Source: Clostridiales bacterium (GTDB lineage Bacteria; Bacillota_A; Clostridia; Saccharofermentanales; Saccharofermentanaceae). From it: a stretch of DNA of 64,000 nucleotides. The DNA is taken from positions 70,734 to 134,733 of the forward strand of contig JAILHZ010000002.1 of NCBI GenBank assembly GCA_024695545.1, given 5' to 3'. The notes beneath the pieces are model-generated. The model did no database searches. It saw nothing but the letters and a program-made list of their open reading frames with translations, and was not told where the DNA came from. Both the position numbers and the translations under genes were made by a program. Shown one piece after another: positions 1 to 7,867 of this stretch (the first letter of the stretch is position 1; each line of letters opens with the position of its first letter).

Positions 1-1359
1 GAACCATACGTATTCGGAGACCGTCTCTACATCTATGGTTCTCACGATTATTACAACTGTTCTTTCTTCTGCCCCGGCGACTATGTTTCGTGGTCTGCAC
101 CTGTCAACGATCTCGGTAACTGGAGATATGAAGGTGTTTCTTTTAAACGTACCGATGATCCGGATAATCAGGAAAACAAAGGCTGTCTTTATGCACCGGA
201 TGTCACTGTGGGTCCGGATGGTAACTACTACCTCTTCTATGTTCTGGACAACCAGAGCGTGGTTGCGGTTGCCAAGAGTGACAAGCCTCAGGGACCGTTC
301 AAGTACTATGGTCACGTTCATTACGAAGACGGAACTCTGCTCGGACAGAAAGAAGGCAATGAGCCTCAGTTCGATCCCGGTGTAATCACCATTGGAGATA
401 CCACATATCTTTATACCGGATTCTGCGGCCAGACAGATGCATCCCGTCATGGCGCTATGGTCACCGTAATCGGACCGGATATGCTCACGATCAAAAAAGG
501 ACCGGAATTCATCGTTCCTGGCACCATGTACTCTAAGGGTACTGAGTACGAAGGACATGCTTTCTTCGAGGCTCCTTCCATCCGTGAGAGGAACGGAATA
601 TTCTATTTCGTTTATTCTTCACAGGTTATGCACGAGCTCTGCTACGCGACATCCAGGTCTCCGGAAGGACCTTTCTCCTACGGCGGTGTTATCGTCAGCA
701 ACTGCGACCTCGGCATTGATTCTTACAAGAAAGCGGATATGCCGGCATGCTATGGAGCGAACAACCACGGCAGCATCGTGGAGATTAATGGTGAATGGTA
801 CATCTTCTATCACAGACATACCAATAACACTTGGTATTCCCGTCAGGGCTGCGCCGAGAAGATCGAATTCGCAGAAGACGGAAGCATCAGGCAGGTTGAA
901 ATCACATCCTGCGGCTTAAACGGAGGACCGCTCCGCGACACATGCGAATATCCGTCATATATTGCCTGCAATATCTTCTCTGATAATAATGAGAAAAACG
1001 AACCTTATGTCGGACAGCACAATGTCGCACGAGTCATCCAGGATGGAAGAGACGGCGATCATGAAACAGGCTATATTTCGCAGATCCGTGAAGGAACGAC
1101 GATCGGCTTTAAGTACTTCGATCTGAAGCAGGCCAAGGGACTTGTCCTATATGTACGCGGCTACGGCAACGGTACATTTGAGGTAAGAACATCAATTGAT
1201 GGTCCTGTCCTTGCGGAGATCCCTGTTCGTTTCATGACTGTATGGGAGAGATATGAAGCTTCCTTTACTTCTGAGGTGACGGATCCGAAAGCATCGCTTT
1301 TCCTCACCTACCGTGGCGGCGGTGATGTTGCTCTGAAATCACTGTCATTCACTCACTAA
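1..1359 (+). CDS. Glycoside hydrolase family 43 enzyme with C-terminal CBM6-like domain (5' end cut by window)
   Basis: The reading frame is open from the first base of the window, so the N-terminus lies outside. The visible protein starts with VFGDRLYIYGSHD, the first blade of the GH43 five-bladed propeller, followed by the APDV motif and then HAFFEAPSIRER, which fits the block carrying the general-acid glutamate. NNHGSIVEINGEWYIFYHRH looks like the last blade with its calcium-binding histidine. The last ~130 residues (YISQIREGTTIGFKYFDL onward) resemble a beta-sandwich carbohydrate-binding module of the CBM6 type. GH43 members remove arabinose or xylose from hemicellulose; the exact substrate cannot be read here. 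A symmetrical terminator follows the stop. Confidence 0.88.
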   Translation, partial: EPYVFGDRLYIYGSHDYYNCSFFCPGDYVSWSAPVNDLGNWRYEGVSFKRTDDPDNQENKGCLYAPDVTVGPDGNYYLFYVLDNQSVVAVAKSDKPQGPFKYYGHVHYEDGTLLGQKEGNEPQFDPGVITIGDTTYLYTGFCGQTDASRHGAMVTVIGPDMLTIKKGPEFIVPGTMYSKGTEYEGHAFFEAPSIRERNGIFYFVYSSQVMHELCYATSRSPEGPFSYGGVIVSNCDLGIDSYKKADMPACYGANNHGSIVEINGEWYIFYHRHTNNTWYSRQGCAEKIEFAEDGSIRQVEITSCGLNGGPLRDTCEYPSYIACNIFSDNNEKNEPYVGQHNVARVIQDGRDGDHETGYISQIREGTTIGFKYFDLKQAKGLVLYVRGYGNGTFEVRTSIDGPVLAEIPVRFMTVWERYEASFTSEVTDPKASLFLTYRGGGDVALKSLSFTH

Positions 1360-1396
1360 GTCTTCGATTTATTTCATTTTTTCTACCTCATCCTCA

Positions 1397-1434
1397 TTAA
1401 GAAAAGGACGGTCCGCGGACCGTCCTTTTCTTAA
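1397..1434. terminator. Bidirectional intrinsic terminator
   Basis: A perfect inverted repeat (TTAAGAAAAGGACGGTCC, two-base GC centre, then its complement) with A-tract on one side and T-tract on the other. It lies between the convergent GH43 gene and the small minus-strand gene and can stop transcription from both. Confidence 0.9.
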
Positions 1435-1455
1435 TCATCAATTATTCAGTAAAAA

Positions 1456-1674
1456 TCAGAACAGACCCTTGATCTTGCCCACGATTCCACCTGCTTTGTC
1501 AGCGGAAAGCTTTGCCTTTGCGCCATCAACAACACCATTGATCACATCATCCGGAAGATCCACACCGATAATGCCCTCAACTGTCTTGACCGGCTCTTTT
1601 TCAAAATTCTGGGCAACCGACGGATCGCTCTGAACTTTCTTTACAACTTCATCAATTTTAGCTTTAATATCCAT
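1456..1674 (-). CDS. Small hypothetical protein (72 aa) with LPDD motif
   Basis: Protein starts MDIKAKIDEVVKKV and ends GKIKGLF. I place the start at 1674 because GGAGGTG sits 8 bases upstream; an in-frame ATG five codons earlier overlaps that ribosome site. The protein has no membrane segment or cysteine. A central FEKEPVKTVEGIIGVDLPDD block is followed by a predicted helix and a basic, glycine-rich tail. Small proteins of this general look occur in Clostridia, but I cannot name the family or a function. The D-x-x-x-x-x-F-x-x-x-P...G-x-x-LP layout is faintly like NHLP/Nif11-type leader peptides, but no peptide-modifying enzyme is nearby. Confidence 0.72.
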   Translation of the reverse strand: MDIKAKIDEVVKKVQSDPSVAQNFEKEPVKTVEGIIGVDLPDDVINGVVDGAKAKLSADKAGGIVGKIKGLF

Positions 1675-1703
1675 GTTTTTCACCTCCATGATATGCTGTT
1701 TTC

Positions 1704-1709
1704 ATTGTA
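1704..1709 (-). promoter_or_regulatory. Extended -10 promoter of the 72-aa gene
   Basis: On the minus strand the sequence reads TGATACAAT, a TG-N extended -10 element, about 30 bases before the start codon. The -35 element is poor. Confidence 0.45.
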
Positions 1710-1775
1710 TCACATTTTCTAAAAGAGGCTTAATATTTCGCCGAAATCTTTTCCCGAAAGAATTTCAAAAATGCC

Positions 1776-1804
1776 TTGCAATTTGCATTTCGTTATATTA
1801 TTAT
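1776..1804 (+). promoter_or_regulatory. Promoter of tRNA-Leu
   Basis: TTGCAA, 17-base spacer, TATTAT. The predicted start of transcription falls a few bases before the mature tRNA. Confidence 0.6.
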
Positions 1805-1816
1805 ATTTAAGCACTT

Positions 1817-1903
1817 GCGGATATGGCGGAATTGGCAGACGCGCTAGCTTCAGGTGCTAGTGATCGCAAGGTCATACAGGTTCAAGTCCTGCTATCCGCA
1901 CCA
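1817..1903 (+). tRNA. tRNA-Leu (anticodon CAG)
   Basis: The acceptor stem GCGGATA pairs with TATCCGC and the CCA end is encoded. The anticodon arm is CTAGC-TTCAGGT-GCTAG, giving anticodon CAG (reads CUG). A long variable arm follows, as expected for a class II leucine tRNA, then a TTCAAGT T-loop. Confidence 0.95.
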
Positions 1904-1937
1904 GATCGGGAATCAAAAGATTCCCGATCTTTTTATT
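1903..1937 (+). terminator. Intrinsic terminator of tRNA-Leu
   Basis: AGATCGGGAATC, loop AAAA, GATTCCCGATCT, then TTTTATT; it begins at the last base of the encoded CCA end. Confidence 0.92.
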
Positions 1938-1954
1938 CCCGCTTAAATCCCAAT

Positions 1955-1982
1955 AAAAAAGCCGTCTCCCTGGAGAGACGGC
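1955..1982 (-). terminator. Intrinsic terminator of ddh
   Basis: Minus strand: GCCGTCTC stem, short loop, GAGACGGC, then six T residues. It follows the ddh stop at 2007 and closes that single-gene transcript. Confidence 0.88.
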
Positions 1983-2006
1983 TCATGCTTTTCAAGAAAG
2001 ATGAAC

Positions 2007-2993
2007 TTATACGAGTTCTTTTCTCAGTTCTTCACCGGAAAGCGGGCTCAGATAAGACGGAGCGATATCCAGAACTGTCTTGCAGCCTGTTACGCCTTCC
2101 TTGGAAAGACGGTTGATCGCACGTGCATAGGCTGTCAGAACACCTGCTGTGAACTCCGGGTTAGAGTCGAGCTTCAGGCTGTACTCGATAACGTGCTTGT
2201 TTTCTTTATTGAAGCCGGATACACCGGATCTGAAGCAGAAACCGCCATGCGGGATACCGCTGTGATTCTTCTGCAGTTCTTCTTCTGTAATAAAGTGTAC
2301 AGTCGTATCGTAGTCAGAGAAATAGTTCGGCATTGTCTTGATGTCGTTCTCGATCTGCTTAAGGTCAGCACCCTCTTCCGGAACAACGAAGCACTCACGT
2401 GTGTGCTTCTGACGTGTGGTCAGTTCAGGCTGGGAACCGGAACGTACTGCTTCCAGAGCGCTCTCGACAGGAATTGTATACTGCTTGCCGTTCTTAACAC
2501 CCTTAACACGACGGATCGCATCAGAATGGCCCTGGCTTACGCCCTTGCCCCAGAATGTGTAGCTCTCACCTTCCGGCAGGATGCTCTGGGAGTAAATTCT
2601 TGCCAGAGAAAACATACCCGGATCCCAACCGACAGAGATTGCACCAACTGTGCCTGCTGCCTTTGCTGCAGCATCAACCTCTGCAAAATGCTGAGGAATG
2701 TTCGCATGTGTATCGAAGCTGTCAACCACGTTGAACATAGAAGCAAGCTTCGGTGTCTGCTCCGGAAGATCTGTAGCAGAACCGCCGCAGAGGATCATAA
2801 CATCGATGCTGTCTTTCATAGAAGCTACATCGTTAACGGACATGACCTTTGCGGACTCTGTCTGAATCTTTAATGTAGAAGGATCACGGCGTGTGAATAC
2901 TGCAACAAGTTCCATATCCGGATTCTGACGGATGCTGGACTCGACACCGCGGCCTAAATTACCATAACCGTAAATACCAATTCGAATCGCCAT
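2007..2993 (-). CDS. ddh: meso-Diaminopimelate D-dehydrogenase
   Basis: A 328-residue protein, the usual length of this family. The N-terminal Rossmann fold carries GYGNLG at residues 9-14, with AVFTRRDP after the second strand for NADP binding. FVVPEEGADLKQIENDIKTMPNYFSDYDTTV is the substrate-domain block typical of Ddh. The enzyme makes meso-diaminopimelate from tetrahydrodipicolinate, ammonia and NADPH in one step, for lysine and peptidoglycan crosslinks. AAAGGAG lies before the ATG. The gene stands alone with its own promoter (3043-3071) and terminator, divergent from the helicase gene. Confidence 0.95.
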   Translation of the reverse strand: MAIRIGIYGYGNLGRGVESSIRQNPDMELVAVFTRRDPSTLKIQTESAKVMSVNDVASMKDSIDVMILCGGSATDLPEQTPKLASMFNVVDSFDTHANIPQHFAEVDAAAKAAGTVGAISVGWDPGMFSLARIYSQSILPEGESYTFWGKGVSQGHSDAIRRVKGVKNGKQYTIPVESALEAVRSGSQPELTTRQKHTRECFVVPEEGADLKQIENDIKTMPNYFSDYDTTVHFITEEELQKNHSGIPHGGFCFRSGVSGFNKENKHVIEYSLKLDSNPEFTAGVLTAYARAINRLSKEGVTGCKTVLDIAPSYLSPLSGEELRKELV

Positions 2994-3042
2994 TTTGCAA
3001 CTTTCTCCTTTTAGTATTTCATATATTTATATAACAAGGTGA

Positions 3043-3071
3043 AGTATAGCACTACTATTCACCTAGTACAA
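3043..3071 (-). promoter_or_regulatory. Promoter of ddh
   Basis: Minus strand: TTGTAC, 17-base spacer, TATACT, about 50 bases upstream of the ddh start. Confidence 0.6.
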
Positions 3072-3148
3072 CGCTGATATGAATTTTTTTCTGAATAGAA
3101 TTGCATAATCTTCTTATTACCTGTTATAAGTGTTTTTGAAATGGCTTT

Positions 3149-3157
3149 TGATATAAT
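3149..3157 (+). promoter_or_regulatory. Extended -10 (TGATATAAT) directly before the helicase start codon
   Basis: TG-A-TATAAT is a consensus extended -10. Transcription would begin about 7 bases after it, at 3164-3165, which is the ATG of the next gene. No good -35 is present, and no ribosome site lies between. Confidence 0.6.
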
Positions 3158-3164
3158 GATTTAT

Positions 3165-5606
3165 ATGGAAAAAGCACTTCACAAGATCTCTGTTCGCGCG
3201 CTCAGCGAGCGCATTTACCGCTCCGGTTCCCTTCTCGGCGCCGGCTATGGAGGTGTGTCCGGACTCGATGGTACCAGAATGCATCAGCGAGTCTTTAAGG
3301 ATATCCGCAAGGAATATGGTGAAGACGCCGTAGTTTCAGAGTATTCTCTCAGCACAACACTGGAATATGAACTTTATACACTTCAGATATCCGGTCGGGC
3401 CGACTGTATCATTGAGGATCCGGAAAACGGGATCAACATCATTGAAATCAAGACACATAACCGCGTGGTCGAGAAGGTTGAATCACTTATACTTCCCACA
3501 CACGAGTCTCAGGTGAAGATCTATGCCCATCTATACTACCTGTCGCATCCGGAAATCGAAGATATCACGATCACCTTAAGATACGTCTCATTTCTGAATT
3601 ATCAGTTTCTCGAAAAAAGCAGGATATTCACGCGAGATGAAGCCGCTGATTTTTTCGATAACACAGTTGCTCTGTATTCCGCAGAAGCGAAGCGGATCAG
3701 TGACTACGAAGAAGCAAGAAACGAATCGATTGCTTCCATGAAATTCCCGTACTCTGTTGTCAGAAACGGCCAGAAAGACTTCATGAAAGCAGTCCTCTCC
3801 TCTATCAAGCATAAAGAAACACTCATCGCAGAGGCACCTACAGGTATCGGCAAGACGATCAGCACTCTGTACCCTTCTATCAAATATCTTCCCGCCGCTC
3901 AGGGCGGCAAGATCTTCTATGCGACGGCCAAACTTGCCACTCGTGAAGTTGCGGACAAAGCACTGATCGATATGAGAAATCAGGGTCTGGTCATTAAGTC
4001 GATCCAGCTCGCACCAAAGGAACAGATGTGTACAGCCATGGAGGAATTCTGTGACAGCCGCTTCTGCTCTTATGCCGACGGATATTATTCCCGTTTGAAT
4101 GCCGCTCTTGAGGAACTCTATGGTCTTGATGCAATCTATCCGGAAGATATCAGAAGAGTGGCTTATAAGCATAAGATCTGCGCCCATGAGCTCCAGCTGG
4201 ACGCCTCGAACTTCTGCGATGTTATCATCTGCGATTATAACCACATTTTCCATCCCAGGATCCGCCTTCAGCGTTATTTCGCGGTAAACGAATTCTGCCA
4301 TACGATACTGATCGACGAGGCACACAACATGATCTCGAGATCAAGGGATATGTTCAGCGCATCACTCACACGCCAGGCTCTTCTGACAGCATTACCGGTC
4401 CTGTCTACCATTTCTCAGAAGACGGAGAAATACAGTCATCAGCTCGTCGACTATTTCACTCTTCTGGACTATGCTTTTGAAAAAGATTCTGCCGGGATCA
4501 ATATGGTCGAACCATCGATCAAAGAAAACGATGTCGTGATCGGGGAAGATTTCCGTGCGACAAGGACTGTTCCCAAGAATCTGTACCAGCTTCTCTGGGC
4601 CCTTTGCTTTCACATTGCAAACATACTTGCTGATCTCGAGGACCGTGAAAAACGCCGTATTCTTACGGAATATTACTTCGAAGCCAGATTCTTCCTGACC
4701 ATTCTCGAACTGTATTTCGATGATGCGTATATCATTGAGATCACACGTTCCGGGACCTGTGACAACGGAAGTTATGATATCTCAATCACTCTCGACTGCC
4801 TTGATGCATCCGACAAACTGGCGACCATTCTTAAAGACAATCACAATGCCGTATTCTTCTCAGCCACCATGTCTCCTGCGCAGTACTACCGAAGCATGAT
4901 CGTCGGCAAGGAGACAACGTTTTCCAGGATGCTGCAGCTTCCGAGTCCTTTTCCGCCGGAAAACCTCCAGGTACTGATCATCAAGGATATCCAGACCACA
5001 TACCAGGAAAGAAACTTCACCTGCGACACTGTAGCTAAGACGATTCTCCGGATGATTTCGGGACACAAAGAGAACTTTATGGTATTCTTCCCTTCATTCG
5101 CATATATGGATATGGTATATCAGCGGCTCTTCAAGGCGACATCCAAGGATCCTGACACCGAACTGATGATGCAGGTCCCGAACATGAACACCGAAGACAA
5201 GAAACGGTATCTCGACCGATTCAACCGGCACGGGGATAAAACCCTTCTCGGGCTCGCCGTACTCGGCGGTCACTTCGGAGAAGGCATCGATCTTGTCGGC
5301 GACCGTCTGAAAGGAGCTTTTATCGTTGGTGTAGGTCTTCCGCAGATAAGTAAAGAACGTGAGATCCTCTCACAGTATTATCAGAACAAATTCGGAGACG
5401 GCTTCTCATTCGCATACAAGTTCCCGGGCTGGGAGAAGGTCCTTCAGGCCGCAGGACGTGTCATCCGGGATGAGAACGATAAAGGTTTCATCGTACTCAT
5501 GGACGAGCGCTATTCGCGCGAAGATTACCGCATTCTCTGGCCGGAACACTGGAAAGCCACTGAATACATTGCCGAAGAAGCGGAGATCATGTGGGATGAC
5601 CTCTGA
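3165..5606 (+). CDS. RecB-like nuclease fused to XPD/DinG-type Fe-S DNA helicase
   Basis: About 813 residues from the ATG at 3165; an in-frame ATG at 3141 lies upstream of the predicted promoter -10, so I reject it. The N-terminal 200 residues form a PD-(D/E)XK nuclease: GRADCI, then IIEIKTH, then SQVKIYAHLYY. Next come Walker A APTGIGKT (near residue 224), a cysteine-rich block (MCTAMEEFCDSRFC and KHKICAHEL) that should hold a 4Fe-4S cluster, the DEAH box (near 383), and C-terminal motifs DLVGDRLKGAFIVGVGLP and QAAGRVIR. Members of this family are thought to unwind and trim DNA in repair. The stop codon abuts the recO stop. Confidence 0.88.
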   Translation: MEKALHKISVRALSERIYRSGSLLGAGYGGVSGLDGTRMHQRVFKDIRKEYGEDAVVSEYSLSTTLEYELYTLQISGRADCIIEDPENGINIIEIKTHNRVVEKVESLILPTHESQVKIYAHLYYLSHPEIEDITITLRYVSFLNYQFLEKSRIFTRDEAADFFDNTVALYSAEAKRISDYEEARNESIASMKFPYSVVRNGQKDFMKAVLSSIKHKETLIAEAPTGIGKTISTLYPSIKYLPAAQGGKIFYATAKLATREVADKALIDMRNQGLVIKSIQLAPKEQMCTAMEEFCDSRFCSYADGYYSRLNAALEELYGLDAIYPEDIRRVAYKHKICAHELQLDASNFCDVIICDYNHIFHPRIRLQRYFAVNEFCHTILIDEAHNMISRSRDMFSASLTRQALLTALPVLSTISQKTEKYSHQLVDYFTLLDYAFEKDSAGINMVEPSIKENDVVIGEDFRATRTVPKNLYQLLWALCFHIANILADLEDREKRRILTEYYFEARFFLTILELYFDDAYIIEITRSGTCDNGSYDISITLDCLDASDKLATILKDNHNAVFFSATMSPAQYYRSMIVGKETTFSRMLQLPSPFPPENLQVLIIKDIQTTYQERNFTCDTVAKTILRMISGHKENFMVFFPSFAYMDMVYQRLFKATSKDPDTELMMQVPNMNTEDKKRYLDRFNRHGDKTLLGLAVLGGHFGEGIDLVGDRLKGAFIVGVGLPQISKEREILSQYYQNKFGDGFSFAYKFPGWEKVLQAAGRVIRDENDKGFIVLMDERYSREDYRILWPEHWKATEYIAEEAEIMWDDL

Positions 5607-6365
5607 TCAGAGCGGAGGCAGCGTATCTAAGATCGACATCTTATCATAGTTCTTTTCAAGCCGTTCACAGAGATATCTGTGGGCAACTGAACAAAGATCA
5701 TCGAGAACGTATTTTTCCGCGTGAAAAGCACTTAGTCTCTCAAGTTCTGCATCTCTTATGTATCTTAATGCTTCCACGCATCCGAGAGACACGAACTGAT
5801 AATCCTTAGCCTTGGCCACGCAGCCAATCGACGAACAGTAAAGACGGCACTTGGAAAACGAGAACGCACGTGTCGGCATCTTATCGGGATTTACGCAATC
5901 ACACTCACTTAAGTCGAAAGCAAATCCAAGCACATCCATGATGCGCCATTCAAAAGCAGCAACGATCTGTCGGTATTTCTCGGGATGTTTGGAAAGATCA
6001 TAGAGAACATACACAAGAAGCGTATAGATAGCCTGGCAGGAATCCGGATCTACGGCTGTATCCTTCACGATCTCGAGAATATGCGATGCGCTGGTCAGTG
6101 CCTCGAACGAATCATAAAGACCGCGGAAACTTTCGACCGTCTCCCCTTCCTTCAGATAGTAATAGCCTTTACTCTCACTTAACATAAAGTCAGCAAGAAG
6201 CGGCGGAGTAGCAAGGGATGCCAGTCTTGACGAATGTTTCTTGGCTCCCGGTACCATCGCGGAGACCAGACCCTGACGCGGAGAAAGGATCGTAATTATC
6301 GCGTCCTGATTACGGTGCGGTTTGGCGGCGATGACAACACCGCGGATCGAAAAACTCGCGCCCAT
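5607..6365 (-). CDS. recO: DNA repair protein RecO
   Basis: A 252-residue protein with an N-terminal OB-fold (MGASFSIRGVVIAAKPHRNQDAIITILSPRQG split over strands), a helical middle and a zinc knuckle with C155, C157, C173 and C177. RecO loads RecA on single-stranded DNA with RecF and RecR. It is the last gene of the minus-strand ymdB-to-recO operon; only 2 bases separate the stop of ybeY::era from its ATG, so translation is probably coupled. Its stop codon touches that of the helicase gene, leaving no room for a terminator between them. Confidence 0.92.
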   Translation of the reverse strand: MGASFSIRGVVIAAKPHRNQDAIITILSPRQGLVSAMVPGAKKHSSRLASLATPPLLADFMLSESKGYYYLKEGETVESFRGLYDSFEALTSASHILEIVKDTAVDPDSCQAIYTLLVYVLYDLSKHPEKYRQIVAAFEWRIMDVLGFAFDLSECDCVNPDKMPTRAFSFSKCRLYCSSIGCVAKAKDYQFVSLGCVEALRYIRDAELERLSAFHAEKYVLDDLCSVAHRYLCERLEKNYDKMSILDTLPPL

Positions 6366-6367
6366 GA

Positions 6368-7867
6368 TCAGTCGTCCTTTTTCTTATACCCGAACTCATC
6401 AAGAAAAACCTGACGATTCTTCCAATCCTTACGTACTTTCACATGCAGATCGAGAAAAACCTTACAGTCCGTCATCTTCTCGATATTCTCTCTGGCCGCG
6501 GTACCGATACGCTTGATCATCTGCCCGTTCTTACCAAGCAGGATGCTCTTATGCGAATCTCTCTCGCAGATGATCGATGCGTGGATCTTAATCAGGCTTC
6601 GGTCATAGCTGTCAACGGCATCTTCCTTGAAATCTTCTTCAAAAGCATCGATCTCGACGGCGGTTCCGTGCGGGATCTCCTCATTGGTATAGTGCAGGAT
6701 CTGCTCACGGATCAATTCCGCGGCAATTTCTCTTTCCGACTGGTCTGTTACTTCCTCGATCGGGAAATACCTCGGCTGTGACGGAAGCAGACGGATGATC
6801 GCCTCCATCAGTTCATCCACACCATCATCCTTCAGGGCGGAGATCGGTACAATATCCGTAAAATCAGCGATCTTCGAGTAATTAGCAATCAGCGGAAGGA
6901 GTGACTCCTTGGTAACAGCATCCGCCTTATTTACTGCAAGGATCAACGGTTTTTTCAGTTTCTTCGCCATTTCGGCAGCGCGGATCTCCACGTTAGCCGG
7001 TTTATTGAATCTACCGTCTGCCATAAGCACAACAACATCAGCACCTTTAGCAGCACGGAAAGAAGAATCAACCATAAACTCAGAGAGTTTGGACTGCGGC
7101 TTATGAATACCTGGTGTATCGACGAAGATTACCTGGGCATCATCACGGTTATAAATCGCCTGAATGTTGTTTCTCGTCGTCTGAGGCTTATGGGAAACAA
7201 TCGCCAGTTTCATTCCCGAAATCGTATTCAGGAGTGTGGATTTACCGACATTCGGACGTCCTACCAGTGCGCAATACCCACAGTGGGAAAGCATCTCACC
7301 GACAGGATGCTCATCTTCCGAAGACATCATAGGAAGATCAGAAGATCTCGGAAGACCGATCTCATTCATGATCTCCTCCTGCTTACCAAACATCAGCTCC
7401 TCATCTCTACCATTCTCATGATCAAATCCGAGAAGATGCAAAAGTGAGTGAACCGCAAGAAAAACCATCTCTCTTTCGATCGAATGGCCATACTCCTCAG
7501 CCTGTTTCTTGGCTTTTTCAGGGCAGATCACAACATCGCCGATTGGAAGATACTTCTTCTCCTCAACGATAGAAAAATCATAAGGCATCAGTTTGGCATT
7601 AAGCTTTCCATCTGTCATATCCAGGATCGGGAAAGAAAGAACATCAGTGACCTTATCCTTTTCACGATACTGCGCGTTAAGTTTCCGGATACCGTCTGTT
7701 CCGACGAGACGCACATCAACACTGACTTCCGCATCAGATGAGCGGATCTGTGCATCGATATACTCCTTAGAAAGCAGCAACGCCAGTGCTTTTTCCACAT
7801 AGGAAAGAAAGACGCCCTCTTCCTCTTTACTGAATGAACGTGTTTTATTGTCGATCTGAATACTCAT
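6368..7867 (-). CDS. YbeY endoribonuclease fused to Era GTPase
   Basis: One 499-residue frame holds two proteins that are normally separate. Residues 1-170 are YbeY, the rRNA-maturation nuclease, with its zinc motif H140-SLL-H144-LLGFD-H150. After a short linker (about 172-195) comes Era: GRPNVGKS at 203-210, DTPG at 250-253, NKAD at 313-316, SAL near 343, then a KH RNA-binding domain with the loop GKNG (about residues 420-490). Era checks 16S rRNA 3'-end processing, the same step where YbeY acts, so a fusion makes functional sense. The start ATG overlaps the pgpH stop (ATGA). M192 could allow separate translation of Era, but its ribosome site is weak. Confidence 0.93.
   Translation of the reverse strand: MSIQIDNKTRSFSKEEEGVFLSYVEKALALLLSKEYIDAQIRSSDAEVSVDVRLVGTDGIRKLNAQYREKDKVTDVLSFPILDMTDGKLNAKLMPYDFSIVEEKKYLPIGDVVICPEKAKKQAEEYGHSIEREMVFLAVHSLLHLLGFDHENGRDEELMFGKQEEIMNEIGLPRSSDLPMMSSEDEHPVGEMLSHCGYCALVGRPNVGKSTLLNTISGMKLAIVSHKPQTTRNNIQAIYNRDDAQVIFVDTPGIHKPQSKLSEFMVDSSFRAAKGADVVVLMADGRFNKPANVEIRAAEMAKKLKKPLILAVNKADAVTKESLLPLIANYSKIADFTDIVPISALKDDGVDELMEAIIRLLPSQPRYFPIEEVTDQSEREIAAELIREQILHYTNEEIPHGTAVEIDAFEEDFKEDAVDSYDRSLIKIHASIICERDSHKSILLGKNGQMIKRIGTAARENIEKMTDCKVFLDLHVKVRKDWKNRQVFLDEFGYKKKDD

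Noticed and set aside
2001..2873. Long open frame on the plus strand, opposite ddh
   Set aside because: It is antisense to a clear diaminopimelate dehydrogenase, is rich in C and R without any family motif, and has no ribosome site.
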